The notes: generated by a model from the letters alone, not told the origin. A stretch of 64,000 bases of DNA from Microbacterium keratanolyticum (GCF_016907255.1 NZ_JAFBBQ010000001.1:2108001-2172000), one strand, 5' to 3'. Counted from the stretch's first letter, positions 34,981 to 43,885 are shown. A program made the numbers and translations.

Positions 34981-36330
34981 ATGTCGCAGAGGGTGATCGT
35001 GGAGGCGCTGGGTGCACTCATCGAGATCGATGCGACGGCTCGATCGGCCGCGTCATTCGCGGCGATACAGGCGGCATGGGCGGCCGGAACCTCTCACAGA
35101 TCGCCCGCCGACGCGACAGTCGCGGTCAGTGCCGAGCATGACGATGACGTGATGCTCTCCGTACTGTCGACCGACGTCACTCTCGCGGCGCTCGCGCACA
35201 GGCGGGGTGAGCTGTGGATGCTGCACGCCGCGGGACTCGCCGATGAGCAGGGCCGCACGGTGGCGCTCGTCGCGCCCTCGGGGACCGGCAAGACGACCGC
35301 CGCGCGCGTGCTGTCGCGCGATCTCGCCTATGTGAGTGACGAGAGTGTGGGAGTCGACCCCCAGGGCGGCGTCGTCGCCTATCGCAAGCCGCTTTCGATC
35401 ATCGAGATCGACGACGCGCCCAAGACGCAGGTGTCGACAGCCACGCTCCCCGGCGTTCCGTGGCATCCGACGTCACTGCGCCTGGCCAAGATCGCCGTTC
35501 TGGATCGCGATCCCGAGGGGCCGGACGAGCCGGTGATCATGCCGCTCGACCTCGCTGAGGCTCTTGCGCTCCTCGGCCCGCAGACGAGCTACTTCTGCGA
35601 CCTGCCCGGAGGTCTCCGAGCGGCAGCTGCGCTGCTTGAGGCCACCGGGGGAGCGGTGCGGATCCGCTATCGTGAAGCCGAGACGCTGCGCCCTGTGATG
35701 CGCGAGCTGCTGAAGAGCGATCCGGCGCACGGGGTCAAACCCGCGGAGCGTCGTGCGCTCCGCGACTTCACAGGTTCTGCTCCGAACGACGGCCGCATCC
35801 GCTACCACCATGCGGCGATGGTCGATGAACTTCTCGTCGACGGCGGTGCGATCGCCGTGCTGCGACGGGGCGGCGAAGGCGGAGAACTGCGTGTCCTCGA
35901 CGGGGTGGGGCCGGCGATCTGGGAGGCGGCGCACGGCGCTGATTTCGAGGAGATCCACGCGAACGTCGTCGCCGTGCACGGTGCGCCTGACGGCATCGAC
36001 ACGCGCGCCGTGCTGGCAGACACGCTCTCGGAGCTCCTGCGTGATGGGACGCTCGCGAATGAGCCCTCGTGGTGTCTCGCCGACGGTGTGCACTGGGTCA
36101 CTGAACAGGATCGCACCACGGTCTTCACCACCGACGGGGGGAACCCGGCGGTGGTGTTCGAGGGCGTGTCGCACACGATCTGGCAGGCCCTCGCCGCGGA
36201 GATCGCGATACCGCAGTCGGTCCTCGTACGCCGGGTCGCGAAGAACGCCGACGCGGTCGACGATGTTCGCGACGACACCGTCGCCATCCTCGCGAAGATG
36301 AACCGTCAGGGGCTGGTCGGGCTCACCTGA
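34981..36330 (+). CDS. HPr-kinase-like protein with two C-terminal PqqD-like domains
   Basis: 449 residues. Residues ~60-250 form an HPrK-type P-loop kinase: GELWMLHAAGLADEQG, Walker A VAPSGTGKTTAARVLS (about 97-107), YVSDESVGVDPQG and GLRAAAALLEATGGAVRIRY. Then two consecutive ~80-residue winged-helix segments (LLVDGGAIAVLRRGGEGGEL, then VGPAIWEAA; FEGVSHTIWQALA, then ILAKMNRQGLVGL) resemble PqqD. Members of this kinase group occur beside PqqD and nucleotidyltransferase genes in EPS loci. The peptide or protein substrate is unknown. It ends directly against the convergent kinase gene, with no spacer. Confidence 0.72.
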   Translation: MSQRVIVEALGALIEIDATARSAASFAAIQAAWAAGTSHRSPADATVAVSAEHDDDVMLSVLSTDVTLAALAHRRGELWMLHAAGLADEQGRTVALVAPSGTGKTTAARVLSRDLAYVSDESVGVDPQGGVVAYRKPLSIIEIDDAPKTQVSTATLPGVPWHPTSLRLAKIAVLDRDPEGPDEPVIMPLDLAEALALLGPQTSYFCDLPGGLRAAAALLEATGGAVRIRYREAETLRPVMRELLKSDPAHGVKPAERRALRDFTGSAPNDGRIRYHHAAMVDELLVDGGAIAVLRRGGEGGELRVLDGVGPAIWEAAHGADFEEIHANVVAVHGAPDGIDTRAVLADTLSELLRDGTLANEPSWCLADGVHWVTEQDRTTVFTTDGGNPAVVFEGVSHTIWQALAAEIAIPQSVLVRRVAKNADAVDDVRDDTVAILAKMNRQGLVGLT

Positions 36331-37794
36331 TCAGCTCGACTGCGTCGCCCGTGACCGCCGCGCCCGCGGGGGCGGGGCGTCGTCCGCCGAGGGGCGGGGC
36401 GCCGGCGCGGTGTACTCCTCGAACGTGCCGTAGTACTCACGGCCGTAGTAGGCCGATGCCGAGCCCTTGCGGGGCACGCGATTCAGGACGATTCCCAGCA
36501 CGCGCCCCGTCGAACGGGTGATGTTCGCCACGGCGCGCTGCAGCATGTCGAACGTCGTCTTGCCGGACGACGCGATGACGATCACGCCGTCTGCGGAGCC
36601 TGCCAACACGGCGGCATCGGTCACGGGCAGCACCGGGGGAGAGTCGAGAATGACGATCGCGGACTCACTCAGCGCGCGCACGAAGTCGCGCATGCGCTGG
36701 GAGCCGAGGAGCTCGCTCGGGTTCGGAGGAATGCGTCCTGCCCCGATCACCGCGAGCGGGGTGTCCTTCTGCGGGCGGAAGGTGACATCCTCCAGCTGGG
36801 CGCGTCCGGCGAGGATGTCGGTCAGGCCCGCGTCCTTGGACATGCCGAAGATGTCCGCGATCACCGGTCGGCGCAGGTCGCAGTCGATGAGGATCGCCCA
36901 TTGCCCGGCAGCGGCCAGGCTCGAGGCGAGGTTCACCGACACGGTGGACTTGCCGTCGCCGGGCACGGAGCTGGTGACGACGATGACACGGGGCGGGTTG
37001 TCGACGTCGATGAACTGCAGGTTCGTGCGCAGTTCGCGGATCGCCTCGACGGTGTGATGCGAGACCCGATCCGAGCCGCCGAGAGAGAAGTCGATCACCT
37101 GGCGCTCACCGCTGAGGTTCTTCTCCAGGGGCAGCGTGCCGATCACCGAGACGCCGGTCTCGCGTTCGATGTCGCGTGGGTGGCGCACGCGTCGATCGAG
37201 CATGTGACGGAGGAATGCGTATGCGAGGCCGAGTGCGAGGCCGACCCCGGCGCCGAGCAGCACGTTGAGCCGCATGTTCGGCGACGAGGGCGCGCTGGGC
37301 AGGCGCGCGGAATCGCCCACAGTGAGTGTCACCGCGCCAGGGGTCGTCGATGTGCCGCCCTCGAGCGTCGAGATCTCGGCCGCCATACCGCGCATCCAGG
37401 CCTCAGCGAGCTCCTGTGCGTCCTCGGGCGTGCTGCCCGTCGCCGTGACCTTCAGCACTGTCGTGTCGATGGGATTGGTCAGTGTCACCCGCGACACCAG
37501 GGACTCCGGCGACGTGTCGAGACCGAGCTCGTCGATCGCGTGCTCCGCGACCGCGCGCCAGGAACCGAGGTTCAGATACGACTTCACACGGCTCTGCGCG
37601 AGTTGATTGCCGATCAGCGCACTGCCCGTCGAACCATCGTTCGAGGTGGCGGTGACGATCCCGGTGGCATCTGCCGTGTACACCTTGGGCTGCAGCAGGC
37701 TCCAGCCGAACGCGACACCCGCGCCCAGCGCCGTTGCCAGGATGATGACGATCCAGTGCGCGCGTACGATGCGCAGATAGTCGCGAAGCTCCAC
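36331..37794 (-). CDS. Polysaccharide co-polymerase / BY-type tyrosine kinase, copy 2
   Basis: 487 residues, GTG start after GAGGGGAACGAC. Same architecture as copy 1: Wzz domain with helices near 14-34 and 178-195, Walker A SSVPGDGKST (275-284), Walker A' ILIDCDLRRPVI, Walker B VILDSPPVLPVTD. The tail has a different tyrosine cluster (YYGREYYGTFEEY) and a basic Pro-rich end. It is the last gene of a ppx-vanZ-phosphatase-kinase run, so kinase and cognate phosphatase are made together. Confidence 0.92.
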   Translation of the reverse strand: MELRDYLRIVRAHWIVIILATALGAGVAFGWSLLQPKVYTADATGIVTATSNDGSTGSALIGNQLAQSRVKSYLNLGSWRAVAEHAIDELGLDTSPESLVSRVTLTNPIDTTVLKVTATGSTPEDAQELAEAWMRGMAAEISTLEGGTSTTPGAVTLTVGDSARLPSAPSSPNMRLNVLLGAGVGLALGLAYAFLRHMLDRRVRHPRDIERETGVSVIGTLPLEKNLSGERQVIDFSLGGSDRVSHHTVEAIRELRTNLQFIDVDNPPRVIVVTSSVPGDGKSTVSVNLASSLAAAGQWAILIDCDLRRPVIADIFGMSKDAGLTDILAGRAQLEDVTFRPQKDTPLAVIGAGRIPPNPSELLGSQRMRDFVRALSESAIVILDSPPVLPVTDAAVLAGSADGVIVIASSGKTTFDMLQRAVANITRSTGRVLGIVLNRVPRKGSASAYYGREYYGTFEEYTAPAPRPSADDAPPPRARRSRATQSS

Positions 37795-37858
37795 GTCGTT
37801 CCCCTCAGCTCGCGGGCCCCAGAAGCCCGCTTCCAGCCGAGCATACGGCGAGTCGTGG

Positions 37859-38590
37859 CTAGTTTCGCTGTTTCTCGAGCGCCGCGCGCAAAATGCGTTC
37901 GACTTCGTCGAGCGCAGGCAGCAGCTCGTTCGCGGACTGCTCGTAAACCTCGCCGGAGCGGCGGTACGGGTCGATCACGTCATCCTTGCTCTGGTCGGCG
38001 GGCGACTTTCCCCGCTGATCGGTGACGGCCCGAAGGGCGGCCCGCACTCGCGCGTGCACATCGCCGCCGGCTGCATGGGCCGCGGCGCGCGCCTCGTCGG
38101 TGGTGAGAGTTGCAGCCAGACGCGCGAATTCGCGTACCGGGAAGGCGCGCTTCATGAGCTGCGGCACCATCTGGACGACGTGAGAGCGGTGCTCGCGTGT
38201 CATGGTGATCACGAGATCTGACTCCATCAGCAAAGGCTCGACCAGGTAGCGCGCGGCATGTGCGGATGCATCCGCTTCCCGCGCCCCGCGCTGCACAGCG
38301 ATCTCCTGGGCCTGCGGGGTCATCCCGTGGCCGACCAGCGCATGGGTGCCGGCGCTGTGAACGCGGACCCCGAGATCGCGCAGACGCTCGCGCAGGAGCA
38401 CCTCGGCCATGGGCGAGCGGCAGATGTTGCCGGTGCACACGGTCAGGATCGTGACGGGGGTCTCCGAGCCCTCGGGCGACCTCGCGTCCACAGCAGCGGG
38501 GCCACCGAACGGTGACCGTGCCGCTGCGAGCTGTTCACGCCATTCACGGCGACTCAGGTTGGGGCGGGTGTCGTCGAGATCGGGGCTCAT
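37859..38590 (-). CDS. Low-molecular-weight protein tyrosine phosphatase
   Basis: 243 residues from ATG 38590, overlapping the VanZ gene stop by 4 nt. After a ~50-residue disordered extension comes the P-loop VCTGNICRSPMAEVLL (C-x5-R-S), and near the C terminus the general-acid loop DVIDPYRRSGEVYEQ. It should dephosphorylate the tyrosine tail of the BY-kinase encoded 64 nt downstream, as Wzb/CapC-type enzymes do. TACGCT 6 nt before the ATG suggests an additional internal leaderless promoter. Confidence 0.9.
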   Translation of the reverse strand: MSPDLDDTRPNLSRREWREQLAAARSPFGGPAAVDARSPEGSETPVTILTVCTGNICRSPMAEVLLRERLRDLGVRVHSAGTHALVGHGMTPQAQEIAVQRGAREADASAHAARYLVEPLLMESDLVITMTREHRSHVVQMVPQLMKRAFPVREFARLAATLTTDEARAAAHAAGGDVHARVRAALRAVTDQRGKSPADQSKDDVIDPYRRSGEVYEQSANELLPALDEVERILRAALEKQRN

Positions 38591-39033
38591 GCGTTCAGCG
38601 TAGAACGTCGACGCTCCACGACCCGTGTGGCAAGACGCCACACCAGCCAGCCGAGCGCTGCTCCCGCAGTGTTGGCGATGACGTCGGACAGCGTCGGAAA
38701 GCGTGTCGGCAGCAGGATCTGCACGACCTCGATCAGCACACTCGTCGCGCACCCGGCGAGTGTCACACCCCACCACGACATGCGAGGAGCGGACGCGGCG
38801 AGAAGAAGGCCGAAGGGCACGAAGAGCGCGACGTTCGCGAGGAACTCCAACGGCACGTACGCGGCGTCGAAGGGCACTCCCACGCTGTCGGCCACCCACT
38901 GGGCGATCGTTCCGACGATGCCCGTGACCTGCGAGGCGTCCTCGCCCGGAAGCCAGACGATCAGCGCGAGTGCGACGAGATAGGGCACTAGCAGCACGCG
39001 CGCGGCGAAGCGCAGGCGGGCGTGGGTCGGCAT
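38587..39033 (-). CDS. VanZ-family membrane protein
   Basis: 148 residues with four membrane helices; the VanZ signature FLANVALFVPFGLLLA and SWWGVTLAGCATSVLIEVVQ plus RFPTLSDVIANTAGAALGWL are clear. VanZ proteins are linked to teicoplanin tolerance and cell-envelope polysaccharides but their biochemistry is unsettled. It lies 9 nt downstream of ppx and overlaps the phosphatase gene by 4 nt. TAGGCT 6 nt before its ATG, inside the ppx stop region, hints at its own promoter. Confidence 0.88.
   Translation of the reverse strand: MPTHARLRFAARVLLVPYLVALALIVWLPGEDASQVTGIVGTIAQWVADSVGVPFDAAYVPLEFLANVALFVPFGLLLAASAPRMSWWGVTLAGCATSVLIEVVQILLPTRFPTLSDVIANTAGAALGWLVWRLATRVVERRRSTLNA
38597..38602 (-). 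promoter_or_regulatory. -10 hexamer before phosphatase gene
   Basis: TACGCT on the minus strand, 6 nt before ATG 38590, inside vanZ. Compatible with an internal leaderless promoter. Confidence 0.35.
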
Positions 39034-39039
39034 CGTTCC

Positions 39040-39045
39040 AGCCTA
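39040..39045 (-). promoter_or_regulatory. -10 hexamer before vanZ
   Basis: TAGGCT on the minus strand, 6 nt before ATG 39033, overlapping the ppx stop codon. No ribosome-binding site intervenes. Confidence 0.4.
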
Positions 39046-39984
39046 GACGGGGGTCGCCCACTCCATCTGCTCGATGTAGCGCAGCAGCACCCCCTCGCGC
39101 AGGGCCCACGGCGACACCTCCAGCTCATCCACGCGCAGCGCCGTCATCGCCGCGTGCAGAGCCACAGCGGCCGCGACGATCTGGAACGTGCGATCGGGGG
39201 TGATGCCGGGCAGCTCCTGACGAGCGGACGCGGGGAGCCGGGCGAGCCGGGGGATCCACGATCCGAGCTCGCTGCGGCGCAGCAGCATCCGCTCTCCGCC
39301 CTGCGCGCCCGGGAGGGGGGAGCCGGCCAGCCGCGCGAGCGAGCGGATCGCCTTCGACGAGCCGACCACGCGATCCGGGCGGGGGAGCGTTGCGAAGGAT
39401 GCTGCGACCGGGGCGAGCACCTCGTCGGCATGCGCACGCAGATGCTCGACCGCGTTCTCACCGGGAGGGTCGTTCGGCAGGAACTGCACCGTCAGCCGCC
39501 CCGCGCCGAGCGGGATGGATGCGGCGACATCAGGAACCTCCTCGGCGCCGGACGCGATCTCGAGCGATCCGCCGCCGATGTCGAACAGCAGAATGCGACC
39601 GGCCGACCAGCCGAACCAGCGGCGCACCGCCAAGAACGTGTGCCGCGCTTCGGCCTCGCCCTCCAGAACCTGCAGGGGCTGGCCGAGGATCGCCTCCAGA
39701 CGGGCGATCACCGCGGGGCCGTTCGCGGCCTCGCGCACCGCACTCGTCGCCGTCGCCAGCAGCGCATCCACACCCTCGGCGGTGGCGACGGCCTTCGCCT
39801 GCGCGACAGCGGCCTCCAGCGCCTGCACTCCGTCTTCGCTGATCGCGCCGGCAGGCGTCAGATAGCGCATGAGCCGCACGATCGTGCGATCACTCGTCGT
39901 CGCGAGCGGACGACCACCGGGGTGCGCATCCGCCGCCAGCAGATGCACCGTGTTGGAACCAATGTCGAGAACTCCGAGTCGCAC
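39043..39984 (-). CDS. Ppx/GppA-family exopolyphosphatase
   Basis: 313 residues from GTG 39984 (MRLGVLDIGSNTVHLLAADA). A TACTCT hexamer 6 nt upstream decides this start over longer in-frame versions. The ASKHA fold motifs are present: DIGSNTVHLLAAD, ATATSAVREAAN, EGEAEARHTF and LLFDIGGGSLEI. Length fits the short actinobacterial Ppx1 type, which hydrolyses polyphosphate and may act on (p)ppGpp. Divergent from coaA with a 57-nt spacer and first of the vanZ-phosphatase-kinase run. Confidence 0.92.
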   Translation of the reverse strand: MRLGVLDIGSNTVHLLAADAHPGGRPLATTSDRTIVRLMRYLTPAGAISEDGVQALEAAVAQAKAVATAEGVDALLATATSAVREAANGPAVIARLEAILGQPLQVLEGEAEARHTFLAVRRWFGWSAGRILLFDIGGGSLEIASGAEEVPDVAASIPLGAGRLTVQFLPNDPPGENAVEHLRAHADEVLAPVAASFATLPRPDRVVGSSKAIRSLARLAGSPLPGAQGGERMLLRRSELGSWIPRLARLPASARQELPGITPDRTFQIVAAAVALHAAMTALRVDELEVSPWALREGVLLRYIEQMEWATPV

Positions 39985-39990
39985 GTCACG

Positions 39991-39996
39991 AGAGTA
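39991..39996 (-). promoter_or_regulatory. -10 hexamer before ppx
   Basis: TACTCT on the minus strand, exactly 6 nt before GTG 39984, no ribosome-binding site: a clean leaderless arrangement. It lies back to back with the coaA promoter. Confidence 0.5.
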
Positions 39997-40029
39997 GTCC
40001 TCCCGCGCCGGCCTTGAGTTCCGCATCAG

Positions 40030-40035
40030 TACCAT
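40030..40035 (+). promoter_or_regulatory. -10 hexamer before coaA
   Basis: TACCAT, exactly 6 nt before GTG 40042, without a ribosome-binding site. Confidence 0.5.
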
Positions 40036-40041
40036 TGAGCT

Positions 40042-40983
40042 GTGACCGCCGATCAGAAGACGCCGCTCTCGCCGTACCGGCAGATCGACCGTGCAGAGTG
40101 GGCCCGCCTCGCGCAGGGTCTCGACCAGCCGCTCAGTGAGACAGAGGTCGTGGAGATCCGCGGCATCGGCGACCGCCTCGACGTGACCGAGGTGCGCGAG
40201 GTCTACCTGCCGCTCAGCCGTCTGCTCAGCCTGTACGCGACCTCGACGAAGCGCCTCGGCGCGGCGACGAGCACGTTCCTCCAGGAGGAGGACTCCACCA
40301 CGCCGTTCGTCGTCGGCGTCGCCGGATCGGTGGCCGTCGGCAAGTCGACGATCGCCCGACTCCTGCGCGAGCTGATGAGCAGGTGGCCGGGAACGCCGCG
40401 CGTCGAACTCGTCACGACCGACGGCTTTCTCTACTCGAATGCCGAGCTCGAGCGCCGCGGCCTCATGGACCGCAAGGGCTTCCCCGAGTCGTACGACCGC
40501 AGGGCGCTCATCGACTTCCTGACCGAGGTCAAGAGCGGTGCCGCCGAGGTGCGCGCACCGTTCTACTCGCACATCCGCTACGACATCGTGCCCGACGCGC
40601 ACGTCGTCGTGCGGCGTCCCGACGTCGTGATCGTCGAGGGGCTCAATGTGCTGCAGCCTCCGGCGGCGCCGAACGACGTCGCCGTGAGCGACCTGTTCGA
40701 CTTCTCGATCTTCGTCGATGCCGCCCCCGAGAACATCGAGCAGTGGTACGTCGATCGCTTCCTCGCGCTGCGCAAGGGGGCATTCTCCAATCCCTCGTCG
40801 TACTTCAACGTGTTCGCACACCTCACTGACGAGGAAGCCGTCACGACGGCGCTCGGGTACTGGAACGACATCAACATGCCCAACCTCGTCGAGAATGTCT
40901 GGCCGACTCGGCACAGGGCCTCGCTCGTGTTGAACAAGGGCACCGATCACGCCGTCGAGAGCGTTCTGCTGCGCAAGCTCTAG
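40042..40983 (+). CDS. coaA: Type I pantothenate kinase
   Basis: 313 residues, GTG start. P-loop [20 protein letters not shown], followed by [50 protein letters not shown] and the C-terminal [20 protein letters not shown] match bacterial CoaA. It phosphorylates pantothenate, the first and feedback-regulated step of CoA synthesis. Monocistronic, with a leaderless promoter and a strong terminator. Confidence 0.97.
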   Translation: MTADQKTPLSPYRQIDRAEWARLAQGLDQPLSETEVVEIRGIGDRLDVTEVREVYLPLSRLLSLYATSTKRLGAATSTFLQEEDSTTPFVVGVAGSVAVGKSTIARLLRELMSRWPGTPRVELVTTDGFLYSNAELERRGLMDRKGFPESYDRRALIDFLTEVKSGAAEVRAPFYSHIRYDIVPDAHVVVRRPDVVIVEGLNVLQPPAAPNDVAVSDLFDFSIFVDAAPENIEQWYVDRFLALRKGAFSNPSSYFNVFAHLTDEEAVTTALGYWNDINMPNLVENVWPTRHRASLVLNKGTDHAVESVLLRKL

Positions 40984-40991
40984 GAATCACG

Positions 40992-41019
40992 GAAAGCGGA
41001 TGCTGCGGCATCCGCTTTC
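40992..41019 (+). terminator. Terminator after coaA
   Basis: Perfect 12-bp arms 40992-41003 and 41008-41019 around a TGCG loop, starting 8 nt after the coaA stop; the 3' arm ends CTTTC. Confidence 0.75.
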
Positions 41020-41092
41020 TGCATCGCCACCAGCGGTTATGTTCGGCGTCTGTGCAGAATAAATGTTCAGAACCTTCGCAAAAATCCGGCTC

Positions 41093-41098
41093 TACTCT
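41093..41098 (+). promoter_or_regulatory. -10 hexamer before glmS
   Basis: TACTCT, 7 nt before ATG 41106. The preceding ~50 nt are the most AT-rich stretch nearby and no Shine-Dalgarno is present. It argues against a glmS ribozyme leader. Confidence 0.45.
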
Positions 41099-41105
41099 GG
41101 GCTCT

Positions 41106-42950
41106 ATGTGTGGAATCGTCGGATACGTGGGGCCGCGCCCCAGCCAGGAAATCCTGATCGCCGGACTCGCCCGCCTGGAGTACCGCGGTTACGACTCGGC
41201 AGGCATCGCGGTGATCGACGCCGAGGGTGGCCTGAACATGCGCAAGAAGGCCGGCAAGCTCAGCGTGCTGCGCGACTCGCTCACCGAGCACGAGCTCGCC
41301 GAGGGGACGACCGGCATCGGCCACACGCGCTGGGCGACCCACGGTGGGCCGACGGATGTCAACGCGCATCCGCATCTCGCCGACGATGACCGTCTCGCGG
41401 TCATCCACAACGGCATCATCGAGAACTTCTCCGCGCTGCGCGCCGAACTCGAAGCAGAGGGTGTGACCTTCCGCAGCGAGACAGACACCGAGGTCGCCGC
41501 GGCGCTGCTGGGACGCGAGTACCGCAAGACCGGCGATCTGCAGAGCGCGTTCCTCGCGGTGGTCAACCGCCTGGAAGGTGCGTTCACGCTGCTCGCTATG
41601 CACCAGGACCAGCCGGGGCTCGTCGTCGGCGCTCGCCGCAACTCTCCGCTCGTGATCGGCCTCGGCGAGGGGGAGAACTTCCTCGGATCCGACGTCGCCG
41701 CCTTCGTTGAGCACACCCGTCACGCGCTCGCGATCGGCCAGGATCAGATCGTCTCGATCACCCCCGACGCGGTCACCGTCACCGACTTCGACGGCAACCC
41801 GGTCGAGCCCGAGCCGTTCGAGGTCTCGTGGGACGCGGCAGCGGCAGAGAAGGGCGGATGGCCGAGCTTCATGGCGAAGGAGGTCGCCGAAGAGCCAGAG
41901 GCCGTCGCGAACACCATCCGCGGCCGCGTGCGTGACGGGGCTGTCGTCATTCCGGAACTCGACGGACTCGATGACCTCTTCACGGGCATCAACCGCATCA
42001 TCATCACCGCCTGCGGCACGGCGTCGTACGCGGGCCTCGTCGGCAAGTACGCGCTGGAGCACTGGGCGCGCATCCCCGTCGACGTCGAGCTCGCGCACGA
42101 GTTCCGCTACCGCGACCCGGTGATCGGCGCCGACACGCTCGTCGTGTCGATCAGCCAGTCCGGCGAGACGATGGACACCCTCATGGCCGTGAAGTACGCC
42201 CGCGAGCGCGGCGCCCGCACCCTCTCGATCTGCAACACCCAGGGGGCGACGATCCCGCGCGAGTCGGATGCGGTCGTCTACACGCACGCCGGACCCGAGG
42301 TCGCCGTGGCATCCACCAAGGCATTCGTCGCCCAGATCACCGCGCTGCTGCTGCTCGGCCTGCACGTGGGGCGTGTTCGCGGTTCTCTGGAGGACGGAGC
42401 CGCCTCGGTCGCTGAGCTCGAGGCGCTGCCGGCCAAGCTCGCGCACGTGCTCGAGTCGGAGCAGGGTCACGTCGCCCAGCTCGCCGGCTGGATGGCCGAC
42501 ACCCGCTCCGTGCTGTTCCTCGGGCGTCACGTCGGCTACCCGATCGCGCTCGAGGGTGCCCTGAAGCTCAAGGAGATCTCGTACATCCACGCCGAAGGCT
42601 TCGCCGCCGGTGAGCTCAAGCACGGCCCGATCGCGCTGATCGAGCCGGGCCAGCCTGTCTTCGTGATCGTTCCGTCGCCGCGGCACTCGGCTCTCATCCA
42701 CGCCAAGGTCGTCTCCAACATCCAGGAGATCCGTGCCCGCGGAGCCAGGGTCATCGTCGTCGCGGAAGAGGGAGACGCCGCGGTGCTCCCGTTCGCCGAC
42801 GAGGTCATCCGCATCCCGCTCGCCGGAGCGTTCTTCGAGCCGATCCTTGCGGTCATCCCGCTGCAGATCTTCGCGATGGCGCTCGCCACCGCGAAGGGCC
42901 TGGATGTTGACCAGCCGCGCAACCTCGCCAAGTCCGTCACCGTCGAGTGA
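41106..42950 (+). CDS. glmS: Glucosamine-6-phosphate synthase (isomerising)
   Basis: 614 residues from ATG 41106; the mature N terminus Cys2 (MCGIVGYVGPRPSQEILIAG) is the glutaminase nucleophile, which fixes the start. GATase motifs GIGHTRWATHGGPTDVNAHP and two SIS isomerase domains (ITACGTASYAGLVGKYALEH, VSISQSGETMDTLMAVK, then EGFAAGELKHGPIALIE) follow, with the terminal DQPRNLAKSVTVE. It makes glucosamine-6-P from fructose-6-P and glutamine, the entry step to UDP-GlcNAc; glmM lies at 30910. Confidence 0.98.
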   Translation: MCGIVGYVGPRPSQEILIAGLARLEYRGYDSAGIAVIDAEGGLNMRKKAGKLSVLRDSLTEHELAEGTTGIGHTRWATHGGPTDVNAHPHLADDDRLAVIHNGIIENFSALRAELEAEGVTFRSETDTEVAAALLGREYRKTGDLQSAFLAVVNRLEGAFTLLAMHQDQPGLVVGARRNSPLVIGLGEGENFLGSDVAAFVEHTRHALAIGQDQIVSITPDAVTVTDFDGNPVEPEPFEVSWDAAAAEKGGWPSFMAKEVAEEPEAVANTIRGRVRDGAVVIPELDGLDDLFTGINRIIITACGTASYAGLVGKYALEHWARIPVDVELAHEFRYRDPVIGADTLVVSISQSGETMDTLMAVKYARERGARTLSICNTQGATIPRESDAVVYTHAGPEVAVASTKAFVAQITALLLLGLHVGRVRGSLEDGAASVAELEALPAKLAHVLESEQGHVAQLAGWMADTRSVLFLGRHVGYPIALEGALKLKEISYIHAEGFAAGELKHGPIALIEPGQPVFVIVPSPRHSALIHAKVVSNIQEIRARGARVIVVAEEGDAAVLPFADEVIRIPLAGAFFEPILAVIPLQIFAMALATAKGLDVDQPRNLAKSVTVE

Positions 42951-42961
42951 TCCCGGGCACA

Positions 42962-43035
42962 GATGGCGGGAGATTCCGGGGCAGGCCGCCGGCGATGGCC
43001 GGATCTTGCCTTCGGACGTGATATCTCCCGCCATC
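42962..43035. repeat. Palindromic element, left flank of DUF559 gene A
   Basis: Perfect 13-bp arms GATGGCGGGAGAT (42962-42974) and its complement (43023-43035) enclose 48 bp. The same core, ATGGCGGGAG with CTCCCGCCATCCGT, recurs at 44017-44097 on the other side of the gene. Confidence 0.75.
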
Positions 43036-43048
43036 CGTACCCGATCCT

Positions 43049-43885
43049 TTATCCACGTCGGGCGCGGACGATCGCGGCGATGATCGCCGCGACGACGGCG
43101 TCCCACTCGTGCACGATCTGCGCATAGTCGAATCGCAACGTCTCATAGCCTCGCTGCGAGGCCGCCGCGTCGCGCACCAGGTCGCGGTGCCGCTTCGGTG
43201 CGCTCTCGTGGTTTGCGCGTCCGTCGGCCTCGAGGATGAGGCACCGTTCGATGACCATGTCGACACGGCCCACGCCGCCGATCTCGACCTGCGGCTGCAC
43301 CGCGATCCCGAGCAGGTGAAGGCGCAGCCGGAGAAGCGACTCGAGTCCGCTTTGGGCATCGCCGCGCGCGAAATCGACCAGCCATCGCGCATCGCGGGGG
43401 AGTGCAGTCCGGATGCGCTGGCGCGCAGACGCCGACAGCAGCCTCAGGTTCCACGCGGACTCGAACGCGACGAAGAAGAACTCGGACCCGTGACAGGCGA
43501 ACGCGTGCACGAGGGCATCTTCGAGCGGTGCGATCCCGAGCAGGAGACGCCCCGGTCGGTAGTGCGGCACGCAGTGGCATCCGGAATGAGTATGTGCGCG
43601 ATTCCCCTGCCCGAGCCACACGTGGACATGCTCATCCTGAACGTCCAGCACCCACACGCGGTGCAGGCGCAGCGCGCGGGCGCAGGTCACAGCTCCGCCG
43701 TGGGCGGCCGCGATGACCACATCCTCATGAGCGTCGCGGGACGCGAAGACGCCGGGCCGAACCCGGATGATGGCCCGCTGATGGACAGCGGCACTCAAAC
43801 GTTTGCGGCTCCAGCCGTACGTCGCGAGTTCGGTTCCGCGCGCGACGCCGTCGCGGGCGGCGAGGATGGATCTGAGCTGAGGCAT
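43049..43885 (-). CDS. DUF559 endonuclease-fold protein with AbiEi-like N terminus (A)
   Basis: 278 residues from ATG 43885 (MPQLRSILAARDGVARGTEL). Residues 1-60 form an AbiEi-type winged helix (GTELATYGWSRKRLSAAVHQ, then RVRPGVFAS). The last ~90 residues are a DUF559/Vsr-like PD-(D/E)XK fold: SGLESLLRLRLHLLGI, GGVGRVDMVIERCLILEADG, HRDLVRDAAASQRGYETLRF. The gene interrupts the space between glmS and acpS, is on the opposite strand to both, and is bracketed by copies of one palindromic repeat. No toxin partner adjoins it. Activity is unproven. Confidence 0.8.
   Translation of the reverse strand: MPQLRSILAARDGVARGTELATYGWSRKRLSAAVHQRAIIRVRPGVFASRDAHEDVVIAAAHGGAVTCARALRLHRVWVLDVQDEHVHVWLGQGNRAHTHSGCHCVPHYRPGRLLLGIAPLEDALVHAFACHGSEFFFVAFESAWNLRLLSASARQRIRTALPRDARWLVDFARGDAQSGLESLLRLRLHLLGIAVQPQVEIGGVGRVDMVIERCLILEADGRANHESAPKRHRDLVRDAAASQRGYETLRFDYAQIVHEWDAVVAAIIAAIVRARRG

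Noticed and set aside
39985..40950. Long upstream extension of Ppx
   Set aside because: It is antisense to coaA; the -10 hexamer and family alignment place the start at GTG 39984.
41020..41105. glmS ribozyme
   Set aside because: The upstream region after the coaA terminator is under 90 nt, no ribozyme core is seen, and a -10 hexamer lies 7 nt before the ATG.
41067..43106. 679-residue minus-strand ORF
   Set aside because: Antisense to glmS; Asp/Arg/Glu/Gly-rich shadow with no motif.
43049..43885. AbiEi/AbiEii toxin-antitoxin pair
   Set aside because: Only the AbiEi-like winged helix is present; no AbiEii nucleotidyltransferase gene adjoins either DUF559 gene.
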